Shown piece by piece: positions 13,140-24,880 of a stretch of DNA of 64,000 nucleotides (the stretch's first letter is position 1; each line of letters starts with the position of its first letter). This stretch comes from Cheiracanthium punctorium. Lineage: Eukaryota; Arthropoda; Arachnida; Araneae; Cheiracanthiidae. Below the pieces are notes generated by a model. The model saw nothing but the letters and a program-made list of their open reading frames with translations. It was not told the origin of the DNA and did no database searches. The stretch lies in the NCBI GenBank assembly GCA_038373885.1, contig JAWZYV010012387.1, forward strand, positions 242,587 to 306,586, read 5' to 3'. The position numbers were made by a program, and so were the translations under genes.

Positions 13140-13507
13140 AAAACTTTATTCTTGCAGAAATCTCACAACGTAAGAAAATTTCGCATGCACAACAATGATA
13201 TTTGTAAACAAACAATAATCCGAATAACCTGCCGAATCTTAAAACAAACGGTGTTCATTCCCGTACATAATGTTGTCTTTCCGAACGCAGTACCACCGGA
13301 AAAAGTCGCTTGAAATATCATTAAAATATTATATGTTAAGCTTTTTAAAATATTAAACGCCACCTGTGACACAAAAGTCGAAGGTCTGATTAACAAATTC
13401 CATCCGTTACAATCATCCAAAAAATTAAATTTAATACTTTTTTTGAATGTTGAAAATCGGGTTTTTCCCATTGAAATACAATACGAGAACCCCAAGCTGT
13501 CAAGCAA
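13140..13507 (-). CDS. unrecognised 114-codon ORF, possible gene or retrocopy fragment
   Basis: A minus-strand frame runs from ATG at 13507 to a stop at 13163. An AATAAA signal follows about 15 bases downstream on the same strand (inside 13140-13155). The sequence just upstream (13500-13545) is unusually GC-rich for this window and could be a promoter or 5' UTR. The peptide has no domain I know, with a hydrophobic, Cys-containing C-terminal half. It abuts repeat R copy 1, whose candidate exon is also on the minus strand further upstream. It could be a downstream exon plus 3' UTR, a processed fragment, or chance. Confidence 0.25.
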
Positions 13508-13757
13508 GACGGCGACCGATCGCAGAGAGGAGCGGCCCGTCGAAATGCTCTATACGATTTCTGATTAAAATAATTTATTTATAAATAACACATGAGTAAT
13601 TATTCACTAAACATGATTTACATACATATTTTTAGAATTTCTAAATACATTATAAGCGTTCACTTACCTTTACATTCAGAGCAAAATGTTCGAATTTTAG
13701 GATAAATTTTCATGAAAGAAAATGGCGCAAGATCCACAAAATGATTACCTACATCTA

Positions 13758-15405
13758 GGGCCCGTTCGAGAATTCACCGGTTGGTTATGCACCGGTGCTA
13801 CCGGTTGCGGTCATTCTTCGGTTAAGTTACGTCACAGTTGTCAACCGGTTTCGGTCATCCTCACCACATCCAATTCCAAGCCAAGAAAACAAAAATAAAC
13901 ATTGGCAGTACTACGCTAATAACCGGAATGGGGGAAATTCAGTTACCGGGTGTCCTCGCCAAGCGCCGATGTGTCGCCAAGCTTGGAGTTTGGTCGAAAG
14001 TTTGTTTACTTTAGCCTTAGAGTCAGATGTCTGTTGTAACCTGTGTAGATTGAGTTGAGGTGTTGGATGATGCTGTAGTTTGATGAAAAAACGCTCGGTG
14101 GGTTCATTAAACGATACCAGGATGTTTGGTAAAGGGATTTTGTGATTGGTTAAGGCAATTTAACTGTAATCGGTAAACCGAGGTTTTAAAACGAGGAAAT
14201 TTGAAATTGGTGAATCAGTTCTTGTTTTGTGTTATTGGTGTTTGGTGAGTGGTTAGTATATGTTGGTTTTGTGGTTAGTTAGTAAAAGAAAGCGTTTTCG
14301 TGTTATGTTATTAGCTGTTGTGCGTTTTGGATATTTTTCAGGAGTTTCTTTAGATAAAGGTAAGTGTTTTTTTTAAAGAATTTTTGCAATTGCTTAAGGT
14401 TTTCAATGTGAATTGTAAATGTGTATAAGTAGGTTATTTAATCCACCGATGTTGTTTTGAGTTGAAAACGGGCCTGTGTTTGCCCAGTTTACATTAGCTG
14501 TATGACTAGGTTGCTTAATTCACTGTTGTTCTTTTAGTTAAAAACGGTTTACTGGTTGCCTAGTTTACATAGCTGTACAACTAGGTTGGTGAATCCACTG
14601 AGGTTTTTTTAGTTAAAAACGGACCACTGGTTGCCGAGTTTACATAGCTGTACAACTAGGTTGCTGAATCCACTGAGGTTTTTTTAGTTAAAAACGGACC
14701 ACTGGTTGCCGAGTTTACATAGCTGTACAACTAGGTTGCTGAATCCACTGAGGTTTTTTTAGTTAAAAACGGTCCACTGGTTGCATAGTTTACATAGCTG
14801 TACAACTAGGTTGCTGAATCCACTGAGGTTTTTTTAGTTAAAAACGGTCCACTGGTTGCATACTTTACATAGCTGTAGAACTAGATTGCTTAATATTCTG
14901 AAATTTTTTTAGTTAAAAGTGGTTTACTGTTTGCTCATTTTGAATTGCCTGTTACTGAATTTGCTGACAATTTTTAGTGTTAAGTATGGATGATGTATTT
15001 TGTTTTATTGTTTTTAAGTGGAATATCTGTGGAATTTTAATGTGTTAAAGTAATTTGTATTTCCTGACGGTGCTCAACATGTTGTATTATTTTATCGTAT
15101 TCTAAAATGGTGTTTCACACGTGAAAAATTTGGCGACAAAAAAAAAGCGCCAAGTAGCGGGTGTTGGCGAGAAAAAAAAGTCGTCAAAAATAGGCGACCC
15201 CCGGTAACTGAATTACTCCCACCGGAATAACCCACCTCGCTGGCAGGGTCATTCTGGTTGCGCTCTGGTCACGCTGAGCAGACAACCGCTACATGACCGA
15301 AACGTTTTCGAACGCGGTTAATTCCAGAGCTCCGCCCAACGCTCCGCCTTTTCGAACGCTCTGGTCGTGCACCGGTGCACAACCGATGAATTCTCGAACG
15401 CGCCC
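13758..15405. mobile_element. PIF/Harbinger-like non-autonomous element, 1.65 kb
   Basis: The left end is GGGCCCGTTCGAGAATTCAC. The right end read inward is GGGCGCGTTCGAGAATTCAT, with similarity for about 40 bp. The 3-bp target CTA is duplicated (13755-13757 and 15406-15408). The inverted paralogue near 55255-55275 carries a single CTA at the same point, so the empty site is seen directly. GGG ends plus a 3-bp duplication suggest PIF/Harbinger; that assignment is inference. The interior has no transposase ORF but holds a 75-bp minisatellite. Confidence 0.85.
14441..14940. repeat. 75-bp minisatellite, about 6-7 copies
   Basis: The unit is about 75 bp and includes CCACTGAGG, a T7 run, AGTTAAAAACGG, CCACTGGTTGC and TACATAGCTGTACAACTAGG. 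The middle copies are almost identical and the outer ones more diverged. The array lies entirely within the Harbinger-like element. Confidence 0.9.
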
Positions 15406-15739
15406 CTAAAGTTCTTTAGTACGACAAAAGTATAAAAAAAATTGTTTTAAAATAATAAAATAATATAACATTTATAATACTTAGAATAATAAAATAGAAT
15501 ACTGTGACTGGGGAAAACAGGCCTCACAGGCAGATTCAGATGTAACACTTACGCCCGAAATCGGGCGTAACTTTAAGACACTGGCGTAAGTCGTATTCAG
15601 ATGTAACATTTAAGTCCAAAGACGAGCGCGAGCGGGTCGTAGATTTAAGCCAGCTCGGGAGCTAGCTTAAATCAGTTTACGCCGGACTTAAATATGGCGC
15701 CGAGTGTTGTTTTTAACGTTGTGTAAGCTCTGTAAACAG

Positions 15740-16980
15740 TATTTGGACAGTCAAGCTTTGCGTTTTGAATAAATATTTTATAAAGGATCTAGAAAACAAG
15801 TAAGTTGTCATTATTAATAATATCTGCACACATTATTTTTCTAAAATGTATTATTTACTTCGTTAAACATGCTAAAATCAGTGTAAATTTCATTTTATAC
15901 TCTGATTTACAATTACATATTCTAATTAAAATGAAGTTCTGATACTTAATTCTGTCTAAATATGTTGATGCTTTCATAAATGATTTATACTTGTTTGTAA
16001 TCTACATATTTATTTTGTAAATGTAAAGAATAGACTGTGTTTGGGATTTCTGTGTAAAGTATTTAAACCCGGCGTACAGTGTATGACCGAAATATTTATG
16101 CAACTTATAGGGTATTCGGGAACCGATCGTAACATACTGAGCCTTCCACCCCACCCCCCAAGCTTATTGAGTTTCTACGCTCCTGAATTTTTGAAAGATA
16201 AAGTTTGATTATAAAAATTCTTGAAGGATTCATTCAAACACTGGATGCCTTAAATACATGATTGGCAACTCAATATTTTAAATCCGGACAGAAATAAGTT
16301 GTGACTGGTGCATATTACTTTAGTGTTCTTATTTTTTTAGTTCTACTTCAAATATTTGGTTCATGCTTAATTTTGTCTAAATATGTAAACATGTTTATTA
16401 AGTAATTTCAGAATTTGAGTTTTCAATTCATAAATGTACTTATTTTAAAAATTTATTTCTATTGTCTTTCTAAAAACGACAAAACCTTATTTATTTTGTA
16501 GCTTTAATTATTGCTGTGCAGAATTCAATATGAATTATTGCATTGTATTAAGTTAAGTTGACCAAGCATAGTGCTTTAAAGATTTCTGTACTTCTTTTCT
16601 GTGAACTGCACTCCAAAAATACTGCTTTGCATCCTTTTATACTTTTAAAATATAAAAACTTCTATGCAACCTTTTCACCATTCGTGCATGAATGAATGCA
16701 CAAAATGAAAATTTTAGTACATTAAAAGGAAATCTGAGCATCCCCCTTGAAAATAACAAGTGTGTGTGTGGGGGGGGGGGGATGCATAAGCTCAAACAGA
16801 AAAGTAGGGTGACGCGCCTGACCTCGACTATACCAAGGGTTATAGATAATCAAATTTATGCCTGCACTATGTACTTTTTCTACTATATTGAATAAATTAA
16901 TGATTGCTTCGAAATTAAATAAGTGGGGGTAACTTTTTTGAGTAATAATTATTTTTTAATTGAGGCTTTCGATGCGTCTA
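15740..16980. other. interior of the 22.4 kb element, no gene seen
   Basis: AT-rich sequence with a GT run followed by a G run near 16761-16780. No ORF with recognisable content and no RNA gene were found. Confidence 0.5.
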
Positions 16981-17657
16981 GGTCCCAACTAGCACACATA
17001 CGTTGGGTTATTGATGGCACGTGGTTGGCACAAGGTTGTTACGTTGGGCAAACGTTGGATGTCCAGATGGAAATGTCGGTATTCTGTTGGCTAAAGGTTG
17101 TGTTGGGCAACCGTTGGTAAACAACCGTTGGCCATCGGATGGCTGAATGTTGTGTTGGGCAACCGTACCATTGCGCATGCGCAGAGACACACATTCAGCA
17201 AACCGGGAAGCGATAGATTCATGACCGTTCGCCGTTCCGTTTCCGCCATTGCTTGTTATGATGTGTTGATACACTTTTATAAAGTGATTGATAGTTGAAA
17301 TCTGAAACGAATATTTATCTTTTCAGCTATATTTCTGTGAATTTTATTCGTTGCATAGGTTCGTAGTAACTTGAATCACAATAACTTATTATTGATGCAT
17401 TGATTATAGTTCGATTGTCCATAAGCCTAACGATCTTCAAAGTATGTAAACAAACAACTTACTATGCAGCTATGGTAATAAATATATAATAATTGCACAG
17501 TGCTTATTAAAAGATGTGCTTTGGATTACTAAAAAATGCTAGACAGCTTAATAATAAAGTTTTATTTGCTCATAGTTGTACAACAGTCGAGAAGGTAAAA
17601 TTGGACACAATTGTTTTCTCCTAATAAGTTTATTCTGAAAAAAAATTAACTACTTTA

Positions 17658-18239
17658 GAAATTAGTTACTTAAAATCCTTAGCTGTTTCTCGTGGTTTTA
17701 GCCCCTCTATTATTGATAAAGCTGTTTCTAAATTTAATAAGACTAATACTTCTACTAATACTATTAATTTTCACAACGATTTAATTGTACTACCTTTCTT
17801 TTCACCTTTATGCTACAAAATTTCTAAACTTCTCAAAAATTTCGGTTTCAAAGTCATTTTCAAACCTGTTAATAAACTTAAATTTTCTTCCCTTAAAGAT
17901 CCTATTCCTACTGAGAACCGTTGGGGTGCTTATTATATTCCTTGTGGATCTTGTGATTTGGGCTATATTGGTCAGACCAGAAGAGCTCTCAAATTTAGGC
18001 TCAAAGAGCATGAGAGATATGTTTCTAAGCACGAACTTTCCAAATCTTCTATTGCCTCGCATTGTTGGAATTCCAATCATCGTTTTCAGTTTTCTAAGGC
18101 TAAGATTTTGTGCACTCCTCAGTCTTTGTCCCATCTGGATTTTTTGGAAGGTTTTTCCATTACCCAGCACTTAGAACGTCTTGTGAACGATGGTTCTTCC
18201 GTTCCTTTCGTTCATTCTGCCTGGAAGCTGCTGTTGTAA
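17658..18239 (+). pseudogene. Penelope-like GIY-YIG endonuclease, 5'-truncated copy
   Basis: This is the C-terminal part of the retroelement polyprotein, beginning mid-protein at a Glu-Ile-Ser-Tyr-Leu-Lys segment with no start codon. The GIY-YIG nuclease core is at about 17929-18025, with AYYIPCGSCDLGYIGQTRR followed by the helix with the conserved Arg (FRLKEHERYV). A conserved His-Cys pair (ASHCWNSNH) follows, and the frame ends at TAA (18237-18239). It differs from the downstream copy (25070-25691) at only a few codons, for example Ala for Val beside the core Tyr. GIY-YIG domains nick target DNA for insertion. This piece is the leading partial repeat and is not expected to be made alone. 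Confidence 0.9.
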
Positions 18240-18333
18240 GTTTCTTTTCACTTTCTTCGTCTACTCCCCCCCTTTTTTATTTATTTATTTATTTATTTAT
18301 TGTGTGTGTACGTGTGTTACTATCTTCCTTTAC

Positions 18334-18371
<38 letters not shown>

Positions 18372-18855
18372 TTAAAAAAAAAAAAAAAGATTTATATATA
18401 TTTTGTGCTGTCCTGTTCGTGGTTTTTAATTTATAAAAAAAATAATAATAATAATAATGTGTTCTGTTTGTTTTGTTTTGTTTTGTTCTGTTTTCTCTTT
18501 TTGTGTGTGTGTGTTTGTATTCGTGTGTTCCTTTTTTATTATTTTTTATTTATTCCTTTTTTATTTCTGTATTTTTGTGCTTCCTTCCTTTCCCCTTTTT
18601 TTATTTATATTTTTTTCTCCCCTCTCCGTGGTTTTGTTCGACTTTTCTTTGCCCCTTGTGGCAACATCTTGCTTGTTTTTCTCTTTTCAGTTCCCTGTGT
18701 TGCTTGCAACGTAGGGCTTGGACTGAAGAAGGCCAAAACAATTTTTGGTTGAAACGTGCGTATCCACTTACCTATTACATCTTATGTGTGTTTTTTACAA
18801 AGTTTTTTATTTACTTTATTGTTTAACACCAGTATTTTGAGTGTTTTTTCCGTTG
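18240..18855 (+). repeat. Penelope-like 3' region in the leading partial repeat
   Basis: It is T-rich and full of simple repeats: (ATTT)n near 18278-18300, (TA)n at 18336-18367, an A run, (AAT)n near 18441-18458 and TG tracts. The same order recurs at 25692-26302 with only small length changes. It contains the hammerhead motif at 18711-18775. The frames here are low-complexity and not genes. Confidence 0.85.
18711..18775 (+). ncRNA. hammerhead ribozyme motif, Penelope type (copy 1)
   Basis: The conserved core is present: CTGAAGA (18723-18729, fits CUGANGA) and GAAAC (18751-18755). Between them is a hairpin that pairs CCAAAA with TTTTGG (six base pairs, closing loop CAAT) plus G-U pairs. Stem III is very short: ACG pairs with CGT around a 2-base loop. 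It is followed by A, giving a GUA cleavage site after 18762. Stem I pairs TGGA with TCCA and, past an internal loop, GTAGG with CCTAT. Minimal stem III is typical of hammerheads reported in Penelope-like elements. One extra A beside stem II is not canonical, so activity is untested. Confidence 0.8.
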
Positions 18856-18961
18856 TTTTGTTTATTTGGACTATTAACACTCTCTTTTGTTCTCGCTTTT
18901 CTTCCTTCCTTCTTCGTGTGCTTTTTATTGCTTATTTCTTTTCTGTTTTTGTTTTTTCTGT

Positions 18962-20426
18962 ATGGATTCATCTTTGTTTAACCGTTTTTCCCGTTTACGA
19001 TTGAAACGTTCTCGTTTCTTGAATCATTTAGGTTTTCTTGTTCGATGCAAACGCAGTAATGTCATTCCTAAGTTCATTGACATTAAGTGCAATATTCACG
19101 GTTCTTCTCGTGTTGATAAGGCTCTGAATAGGTCTAAGCGGGCGGTTTTACGTGCTTTTATTCAGGATGTTCGTTATAAAGTTTCGATTCTTGAATCTGA
19201 TCTTTATGATCTCCATTTGCTTTTGAGTAAGTCTTACCCTGCTTTTGCTAACTGGGAAAAACGGAATTTCGCTTATGTTGAACAACGTTCTATTTCTCAC
19301 AGAGCTACTTTGGATAAGAAATTCCAAGCTCTTCTTCCGGTTAGGTCTTCCCTCGGTTCTGTCAGTCCTCTTGTTCAGGACACTGTTGTTAATTTGTCTT
19401 CGCATGTTTTAACTGATTCTCAGCGAGATGCTCTTAGTTTATGTTTGAATTTTTCTCGTGTTAGCAACGTTTCGGTTTCCAAACTTATTGCTCCTATGGA
19501 AAACTCCTTTAAAAATAGTAAACTCTCTTCTAACCAACTTGATACTTTGCGACATCTTATTGCTAATACTATCTCTTCAAATAATATGCATGCCAAATCT
19601 AACCTTTCTCGTTCTCAAAAAACTGCTCTCAAAGAACTCAACTCTAACCCTAATTTACTCATTACTAAAGCTGATAAAGGCGGCCAGACTGTTTTACTTG
19701 ATAAATCTTTTTATGTTGATAGTATTAATAACATGCTAACCACTGGTCCATACACTAAATTAAATTCTGATCCTACTAACAGTCACCTTTCTGAAATTAA
19801 ACACACTGTGAAGTCCTCTGTAATCTTAAATGCTCAAACTAAACGTTTTGTTATTCCTTCTATTGCTAACTGTGCTCGTTTCTATGCCCTTCCTAAAATT
19901 CACAAACCTTCTCTTGCCTTTCGCCCGATTGTTTCTAACATTGGTACTGCTTCTTATAACCTTGCACGTTTCCTCTCGCATACTCTCTCAAGCGTTTGTA
20001 TTAAACAAACTGCTTTCATTTTTAATGGCTCTTTCTATAAACAAACCGAGGGTCTTGCTATGGGTAATTCTCTCTCTCCTCTCTTATGTGATAGTTATAT
20101 GCATTATTTTGAAGAGAAGCTCTTCAAGGTCTTTAATTTTCCGTGCTGGGTCAGATATGTTGACGATACTTTCGTTCTAGTGGATTCCAATTGTGATATT
20201 TCTAATTTACTTTTGATTGTTAATTCTGTTGATCCGTGTATCCAATTTACTCTAGAAGAGGAGTGCAACAATTCTTTACCTTTTTTGGATGTTCTTGTTT
20301 CTAGGAATCCTGACGGTTTCTCTACTTCTGTTTTCCGCAAACCCTTTCTATATCTTTACCTCCTCATGCCCTATCTAATCATCCTTACCAGCAAAAACTT
20401 TCTGCTTTTTACACTTACGTGTTTCG
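18962..20426 (+). pseudogene. Penelope-like reverse transcriptase, internally deleted and frameshifted
   Basis: The frame is open from 18887, but the Met at 18962 fits a real start because the preceding residues are a T-rich hydrophobic run. Family motifs in order: ITKADKGGQTVLLD near residue 233, YALPKIHKP with FRPIVS near 308-325, a GLAMGNSLSP block, and the catalytic YVDDTF near residue 398 (20157-20174). The segment that should carry the first catalytic Asp (motif A, DVxSLFTN-like) is missing: FRPIVS...FLSHTLSS runs straight into CIKQTAFIFNG. I infer an in-frame loss of roughly 70-100 residues. Near 20343-20350 a one-base loss shifts the frame; the expected PPHALSNHPYQQ...TYVFR continuation is in another frame up to the hAT insertion. 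Confidence 0.9.
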
Positions 20427-21034
20427 CACTGGCGTAGCCAGGATTTTGTTTCGGGAGGGGCACAGAGAGTTTTGTCCAACTAATTAATATTCTAATTATT
20501 AATTGTAATTAGAAATATTTTAATTATTAATTAATTTTAAATTTAAAATTTTTATAATTATTAATTATAATTAGAAATAATATTCCAAGTACTAATAATT
20601 ACTAAAAATAAGATTCTAATTGTTAATTCTAATTATAATATTACTTAATTAGTAATTTCACAAAAATATCCTTAAATATATGTTTAAAGATGCTATTCAG
20701 TATTAATTTCCCGAGTTAATTAATAATTCTTCAATATAATTATCTCTGTAGATAGATGCTTATGTACAGGTTTGTCTGGCGATTATCTCAACCAGATAAG
20801 ATTTTTTTTTTTTTTAAATCCAGGCCCGTATCTGCTACTACAATAAGTCTTATTCTACAAAAAATATATCTTAAGGAAGATATTGAAAAGAAAACTAAAT
20901 AAATGATTTTTAAATCTCAATAAACGTCCATAGTAAAAAATATTTCTATATAAAATATTCTTGTTATAAACAGGAAATATATCAATCTATCCCGGATTTT
21001 CAATCAGCTCATTTGCAGCTGCATATAACTAATA

Positions 21035-22311
21035 CATTCAGGTTGATTCAAAATTAGTGTGACCAATTTTAAAAGCGTATAATTATTTATGGTAAATTTT
21101 AATTTACCACCTGTTTTATTTTAAAAATTAAACGTTTAAATTACCAATTGAACTACTTTTATTAGTGGGAGTAAATTTGGCTCCGAAATTAGATCTTCAA
21201 ACCCGAAACGAAATTTTTAAGCTTTTGTAGGATGGTTGCTCAAATTCTGTCATAAATAAAGCATTTAAAATTCAGAAAAGGCATTTTTCTAAACTTTGTA
21301 TAACTATCTAAACTTTGAAAATAAATAAAATATGGCTGGCAATCAAGAGCTCTAGGGGGGAAATGTGGACGAAAGGAAGTCATTGGTGAAAAAGAAAAAA
21401 AGAAGCTGAAAAGACTTATCGTTGTAGAAAATCTTCTTCCTCAAAGAACTTTAGAAAAGAAACTACAGGTATGCCAATCGACAATTTGCCGTCAGATAAA
21501 GAAAATTGCCTATAAAAATTGAAGAAACTAGTTTGTCATCAAATATCTGCAAACACTGTAGAAAAACGAAGAAAACGTTCTTGGCCTCTGTATTTAATGT
21601 TACGCAAAGGTAGATACAAAACATGGATAACTTCTGATGAAGCGTTGTTTCGTCTGTAATTCACAACTGACAAAAGGAGGTTCAATATATTTCACACGAA
21701 CAGCGTCGCAAAGACGCAGCTGTTTTGCAGAAGGCAAGTTGGACGTTAGGTACTGTGGTATGGATGGGAATGTCCTCTCAAGACTTAATAAAACCATTTT
21801 TTGTAGAACCAAAGGTTAAAATTGATGCTAAATACTATCAGAATAAAGTTCTGGGGCACATGAACAAAGAAAGTAAACGTCCCCCAAGAAACTTTGTTTT
21901 ACACCAAGATTCTGCATCAAGTCATACTGGAAGGTCAACTGTCAAATGGCTGAAAGATTTATAAAAAAAAAAAATAATAACTTTATTTCTCCTGAAAAAT
22001 GGCTACTATCATCCCTTGACTGTGCTAATTGCGATTATTTTTTTTATGGGATACTTAAAAGAACAATGAATGAACCTTAAATAGACGTAAGGTAAGAACA
22101 CTTTAAGGGTTTTAAAAAGCAATCAAAGAGGAAGTTGGCAAAATACCTCCAAAAATGGTCTTAAAAAGCTCTTTTGTCTTGACCTATACGTTTACTTAAA
22201 GTGTACTATGCTAAAGGAAACGACATTGAAAATTTCGTGTAAATAACTTAATTCAATAAAATTTTATGTTGCTCTGAAACTGGTCACGTTATTTTTGAAT
22301 CAACCTGTACG
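21035..22311 (+). mobile_element. decayed mariner-type element
   Basis: The left end is CATTCAGGTTGATTC. The right end read inward is CGTACAGGTTGATTC. Both are followed inward by AAAATTAG/AAAATAACGTGACC-like sequence. TA flanks both ends (21033-21034 and 22312-22313). The length (1,277 bp) is normal for mariner. A broken transposase lies inside in plus orientation. Confidence 0.85.
21370..22085 (+). pseudogene. mariner transposase, frameshifted and with stops
   Basis: Fragments in order, in changing frames: a basic N-terminal region (about 21380-21500), TWITSDEALF with the first catalytic Asp (about 21628-21655), an LGTVVWMGMSS-like block, LHQDSASSHTGRS with the second Asp (about 21898-21936), and SSLDCANCDYFFYG with the third Asp (about 22012-22055). 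The final motif fits a mariner-type D in place of the Tc1 Glu. Several stops and frameshifts show it is dead. Confidence 0.85.
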
Positions 22312-22489
22312 TATTTTATAATGAAGATCACGCAAACACAAACCTATCGTTATTTTTATAATTAACAACCACAGAACAGCGACGCTAATTTTAAAAAATA
22401 AAGCTTTAATTATAATGCACAGGCTGTACTAACTCAGTTTCTTATTGCAATTAATAAGTCAAAATGTACAGTTTTATGCAGTAACACAT

Positions 22490-23035
22490 AATTAACCTAG
22501 AAAATCTTATGACTAGATTTTTTATTTATCTTTTTATTTTTTCAAAATGCTTGTTTTTAATATAATGTTGCTCACAAATTTAAGATATTCTAAATAATGC
22601 AGACACAATATTAAAATAAGATAGCTTGGAGAAAATCATCCAAAACTCTGGTTTCTGCAATAAAGTTGATCACTAGATTAAAATACCCTACACATTTCAA
22701 ATACAATATTAAAATAACAAAGATATGACTGAAGGAGAATCTTCTAAAACTTTGCCCTTCTGTATAAGGTTGCTGACAGGATTAGAATATTACACGTATA
22801 CAATGCAGGCACAATATTGAAATAACCCAGACATCACTTGAAAAAAAATTCCGAAACTCTGCTCTTTGGAATAAGGTTGATCACAAGATTAAAATTTTCT
22901 GCACATTGCTAACAAAGTACTTATTAAAATAACACAGACGTCACTAGAAGAAAATCTTCGAAAATTCTGGTTTTTGGAATAAAGTTGGTTCAAAATATAT
23001 AGAATTTTTCTACTTTAGCAGTCTTAAAAAATATA
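22490..23035. repeat. degenerate tandem repeat, about 100-110 bp unit
   Basis: Repeated phrases are a GAAAATCTTC(C)AAAACTCTG-like core, then GGAATAAGGTTGATCACAAGATT, then a stretch ending CAATATTAAAATAA. About five diverged copies follow one another. A similar core (GAAGAAAATCTTCCAAAACTC) recurs in the array at 62930-63430. Confidence 0.65.
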
Positions 23036-23290
23036 ATTAATTGCAAATTTTCGACTTGAATAAGTGTTGAGTTGTACTTTATAATTTAATTAACATCTAG
23101 ATTTAAGAACATCTTACATAATATTGGGAAGATTAAATGGTAAAAATACACCTGATTTGATTTCTTAATAAAAAAAGAAAAAAACAGACGCACAAAACTT
23201 TCCAGAACGGATAAGTTCTTAAAATTATTGAGGGGGGGTGGGGTTGCACTCATCGCAAGTTGGTGAGCCATAAGTCAGGGGGGTGGGCAC

Positions 23291-23600
23291 TAGAGATGAG
23301 ATGGACTCAGCCCGAGCCCAAACCAGGCTCGGGCTTGTGAGAAATTTCTCTTCAATTGAACGTATTCCGTGTAAACAGATTTTAAAAAGTGACTCATGGG
23401 AGAAATAAACTAATTAATATTATTTGATAAACTTTATTATAACGAATTAGGTAGTGCATTAATAGTTTGCTGTTATATTTGTCTTTAATTTGCACAAACG
23501 GCAAAATTTATGATATTCTACCAATGAAGTCATTGACTTTTATATACCTATTAGCTGAAATTTCGGGCTCGGGCTTCGGCACCCTGCATAAGTACGAAGT
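23291..23600 (+). mobile_element. truncated hAT MITE with CCCGAG repeats
   Basis: It starts TAGAGATGAGATGG and is soon followed by AGCCCGAGCCC and GGCTCGGGC motifs; another GGGCTCGGGCTTCGG lies near 23566. The start and motifs match the complete MITE at 61726-62240, but no matching right end (CATCTCTA) is seen, so this copy is truncated. Confidence 0.6.
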
Positions 23601-24880
23601 TTTAGCGTACTATTTAAAAAACAAAAATGAAAATAGGTCTATTTAATTGTTTAACTTAGAAGAAAAATATATTTAATAGAAAGTTACATTTTAATGAACA
23701 ACTTAATGTCTTATTTTAGAATAAAAAAATAAAGGTATTAAGCTCCAATTTTTCAGATTAATTTCAAAGTTAAATTGCTGTTCTCATTGGTTGCGGTTTT
23801 AAATTACAAAGGAAAGCACTTCAGAATATTTAATTTTTTTTTAAACTGTGAGTAGTAAAAATATTAAAAAGAAAACATTACTGAGAGTAATTTTTATTTA
23901 AAAAATACAGACTTAGTGGACTGTTGATAGACCTTATTTAGTCGTGAGCCGGATATCCGAAAGAGAAGTCTAGTATAAGTCTAGGTATATCTCTAAGGAT
24001 ATCCGGTGATTGTGATTCGGATATCCGATGATATTTCGGATATTGATAAATCAGCCGGATATCAAGTGCATCCCTAGATATTTCAAATATTCATTTGTTC
24101 TTTACCAGAGCATAGAAAATAGTATTTATAAAGTTTTATAAAACTTTAGAACAGAAAAACAAATTACAGATTTACCCTCTTGTCAGTTGAAAGGGTGGGT
24201 ATAAAGGAAACATTTCTTAAATTACATATTAATGAAATTATGATAATACAAATTTTTCAACATACTTAAGAAGATATTATGTTGCATGTATTAGGTCATC
24301 GTTTATATTATCATTTAAAAACACACAATAAAATATTGAGTATTTACTTTAGTTTCTTTTCCTGATGTGCTTTCTGAAGTTTTCAGGAAATATCTGTTCA
24401 TCTATGACTTTTTCCGCTTCCTGTAGATTTGAGTCTTCATTGTTAGCAGGCAAACTATGTATAATTTTGGGAATTTTATTTAAAATTTCTCCTACTCAAC
24501 GGGCACTTTCTCGAGGCCATAATCTCTATTCGAACCCACCAACTGGACAGAACAGCACACTATTCAAAAACACGAGCGTCTGGACCTTGGGAATGGTGGG
24601 GAAAGGGTCAGCTTGTGCCCCTCCTTGAAATTTTATCTTTAGTAGAAAGAATTATTTTTGTATACACCATAGTTTGAAAATACCACAGGTGGCCATGAAA
24701 GCTGATAACACTTGGGGATACTTACTTCACAGGGTACAACGGTAACGAGCTGAGGTTATAGGGTGAGGGAAATTTTTAGTATCCCGGGAGTAGGATGTAT
24801 ATTTTCCTGGTGTGTAGGCGTGTCGAAAGTCACCTCGGGTTAGTGATTAAAGGCACTTTTTAGCCTTTTTATTGACTTGT
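23600..24880. other. interior of the 4.6 kb hAT-like element, no gene seen
   Basis: AT-rich. GGATATCCG-type motifs cluster at 23948-24065 and end in TGCATCCCTA (24067-24076). That looks like the right end of a further TAGGGATG-type MITE, and related motifs are at 48585-48650. No coding region is supported. Confidence 0.45.

Noticed and set aside
16923..17298. Three overlapping frames on both strands near the left end of element A
   Set aside because: They read through repeated GTTGGGCAAC palindromes; the open frames come from the repeats.
18110..18826. Overlapping plus-strand frames rich in Phe/Leu/Cys after the endonuclease
   Set aside because: They fall in the T-rich Penelope 3' region with microsatellites and a ribozyme motif. 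The stop of the real protein is at 18237-18239.
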